Origin: Ophiodon elongatus | Taxonomy: Eukaryota; Chordata; Actinopteri; Perciformes; Hexagrammidae | DNA: 64,000 nt | Assembly (NCBI GenBank): GCA_016806645.1 | Contig: JACSYO010000570.1 | Location: 2,929,001-2,993,000, forward strand | Direction of reading: 5' to 3' | In this document: in pieces, positions 63,758 through 64,000 of the stretch | Numbering within the stretch: the first letter of the stretch is position 1 | How the letters are laid out: every line of letters begins with the position of its first letter | Notes under the pieces: model-generated | What the model was told of the DNA's origin: nothing | What the model saw: only the letters and a program-made list of their open reading frames with translations | Database searches by the model: none | Translations under genes and position numbers: made by a program

Positions 63758-64000
63758 TAATTCAAACTCAAACAAGCCTTATTGGCATGAATATTAAAGC
63801 TACATTATTGCCAAGGCTGAATTACAAATTATTGAATAAATACATTTTACACCAGAAAACCAATGTCTGTCTTCCTCTCTTACTCACACACACATTGTTA
63901 CAGTTTCATTTGGGTTCAGTCTTGTGTGTTACTGTAATGACTCACTAGATTTCAGAGGTCGGTCCTCTGCATTAGTTATATCTGATGATGATAATGTTCT

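Larger units (their letters stand above)
56231..64000. other. Repeat-rich intergenic stretch, no recognised gene
   Basis: Contains a short GCTGGGATCA tandem near 56925-56960, GC-richer DNA at about 57640-58350, the LINE fragment at 59010-59400, hairpins at 58709-58751 and 61280-61320, 37-bp tandem copies at 60061-60171, a dispersed repeat copy at 61370-61700 and a CT tract at 63702-63757. Open frames at 57879-58290, 62399-62704 and 62870-63157 match no family I know. Confidence 0.5.

Noticed and set aside
1..64000. CRISPR arrays, phage or plasmid genes, operons, defence islands
   Set aside because: The window is vertebrate nuclear DNA. The direct repeats at 54997-56018 have no unique spacers, and no bacterial-type genes are present.

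Overview
This is nuclear DNA from a vertebrate, almost certainly a teleost fish and probably a percomorph. The coding sequence is split into short exons with GT/AG junctions. There are long microsatellites and many interspersed repeats of types familiar from teleost genomes, and the proteins match vertebrate families end to end. There is no bacterial, viral or plasmid backbone, no CRISPR array and no operon.

Five genes can be supported. (1) tdrp, + strand, last two coding exons only (2768-4728). (2) fbxo25, - strand, nine coding exons (8294-18535), with a likely untranslated first exon and promoter near 19473-19720; it converges tail-to-tail with tdrp. (3) fam110c, - strand, single coding exon (24725-25780). 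(4) acp1, low-molecular-weight protein tyrosine phosphatase, + strand (34270-45150), with two tandem, alternative third exons. (5) alkal2, a ligand of ALK/LTK receptors, - strand, four coding exons (49340-50655), with a likely upstream untranslated exon near 51266. All exon phases close: fbxo25 gives 355 aa, acp1 158 aa and alkal2 164 aa.

The order joins two blocks that in human lie on different chromosome ends: FBXO25-TDRP (8p23.3) and FAM110C-ACP1-ALKAL2 (2p25.3). SH3YL1, which in human sits between FAM110C and ACP1, was not seen. The genes do not form one pathway: an F-box ubiquitin-ligase adaptor, a centrosome/spindle-associated family member, a cytosolic phosphatase and a secreted receptor ligand.

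The rest is intron and intergenic DNA. It holds microsatellites, two degenerate LINE pieces (38755-39645 and 59010-59400), a tRNA-derived SINE (about 28070-28275), several foldback or inverted-repeat elements, and a striking minisatellite at 54997-56018 with a 131-bp higher-order unit repeated three times without change. From about 52 kb to the end I recognise no gene. I found no convincing new biological system. The points most worth a second look are the acp1 alternative exon pair, the minisatellite, the linkage of the two gene blocks with no visible SH3YL1, and the hairpin-forming repeats.
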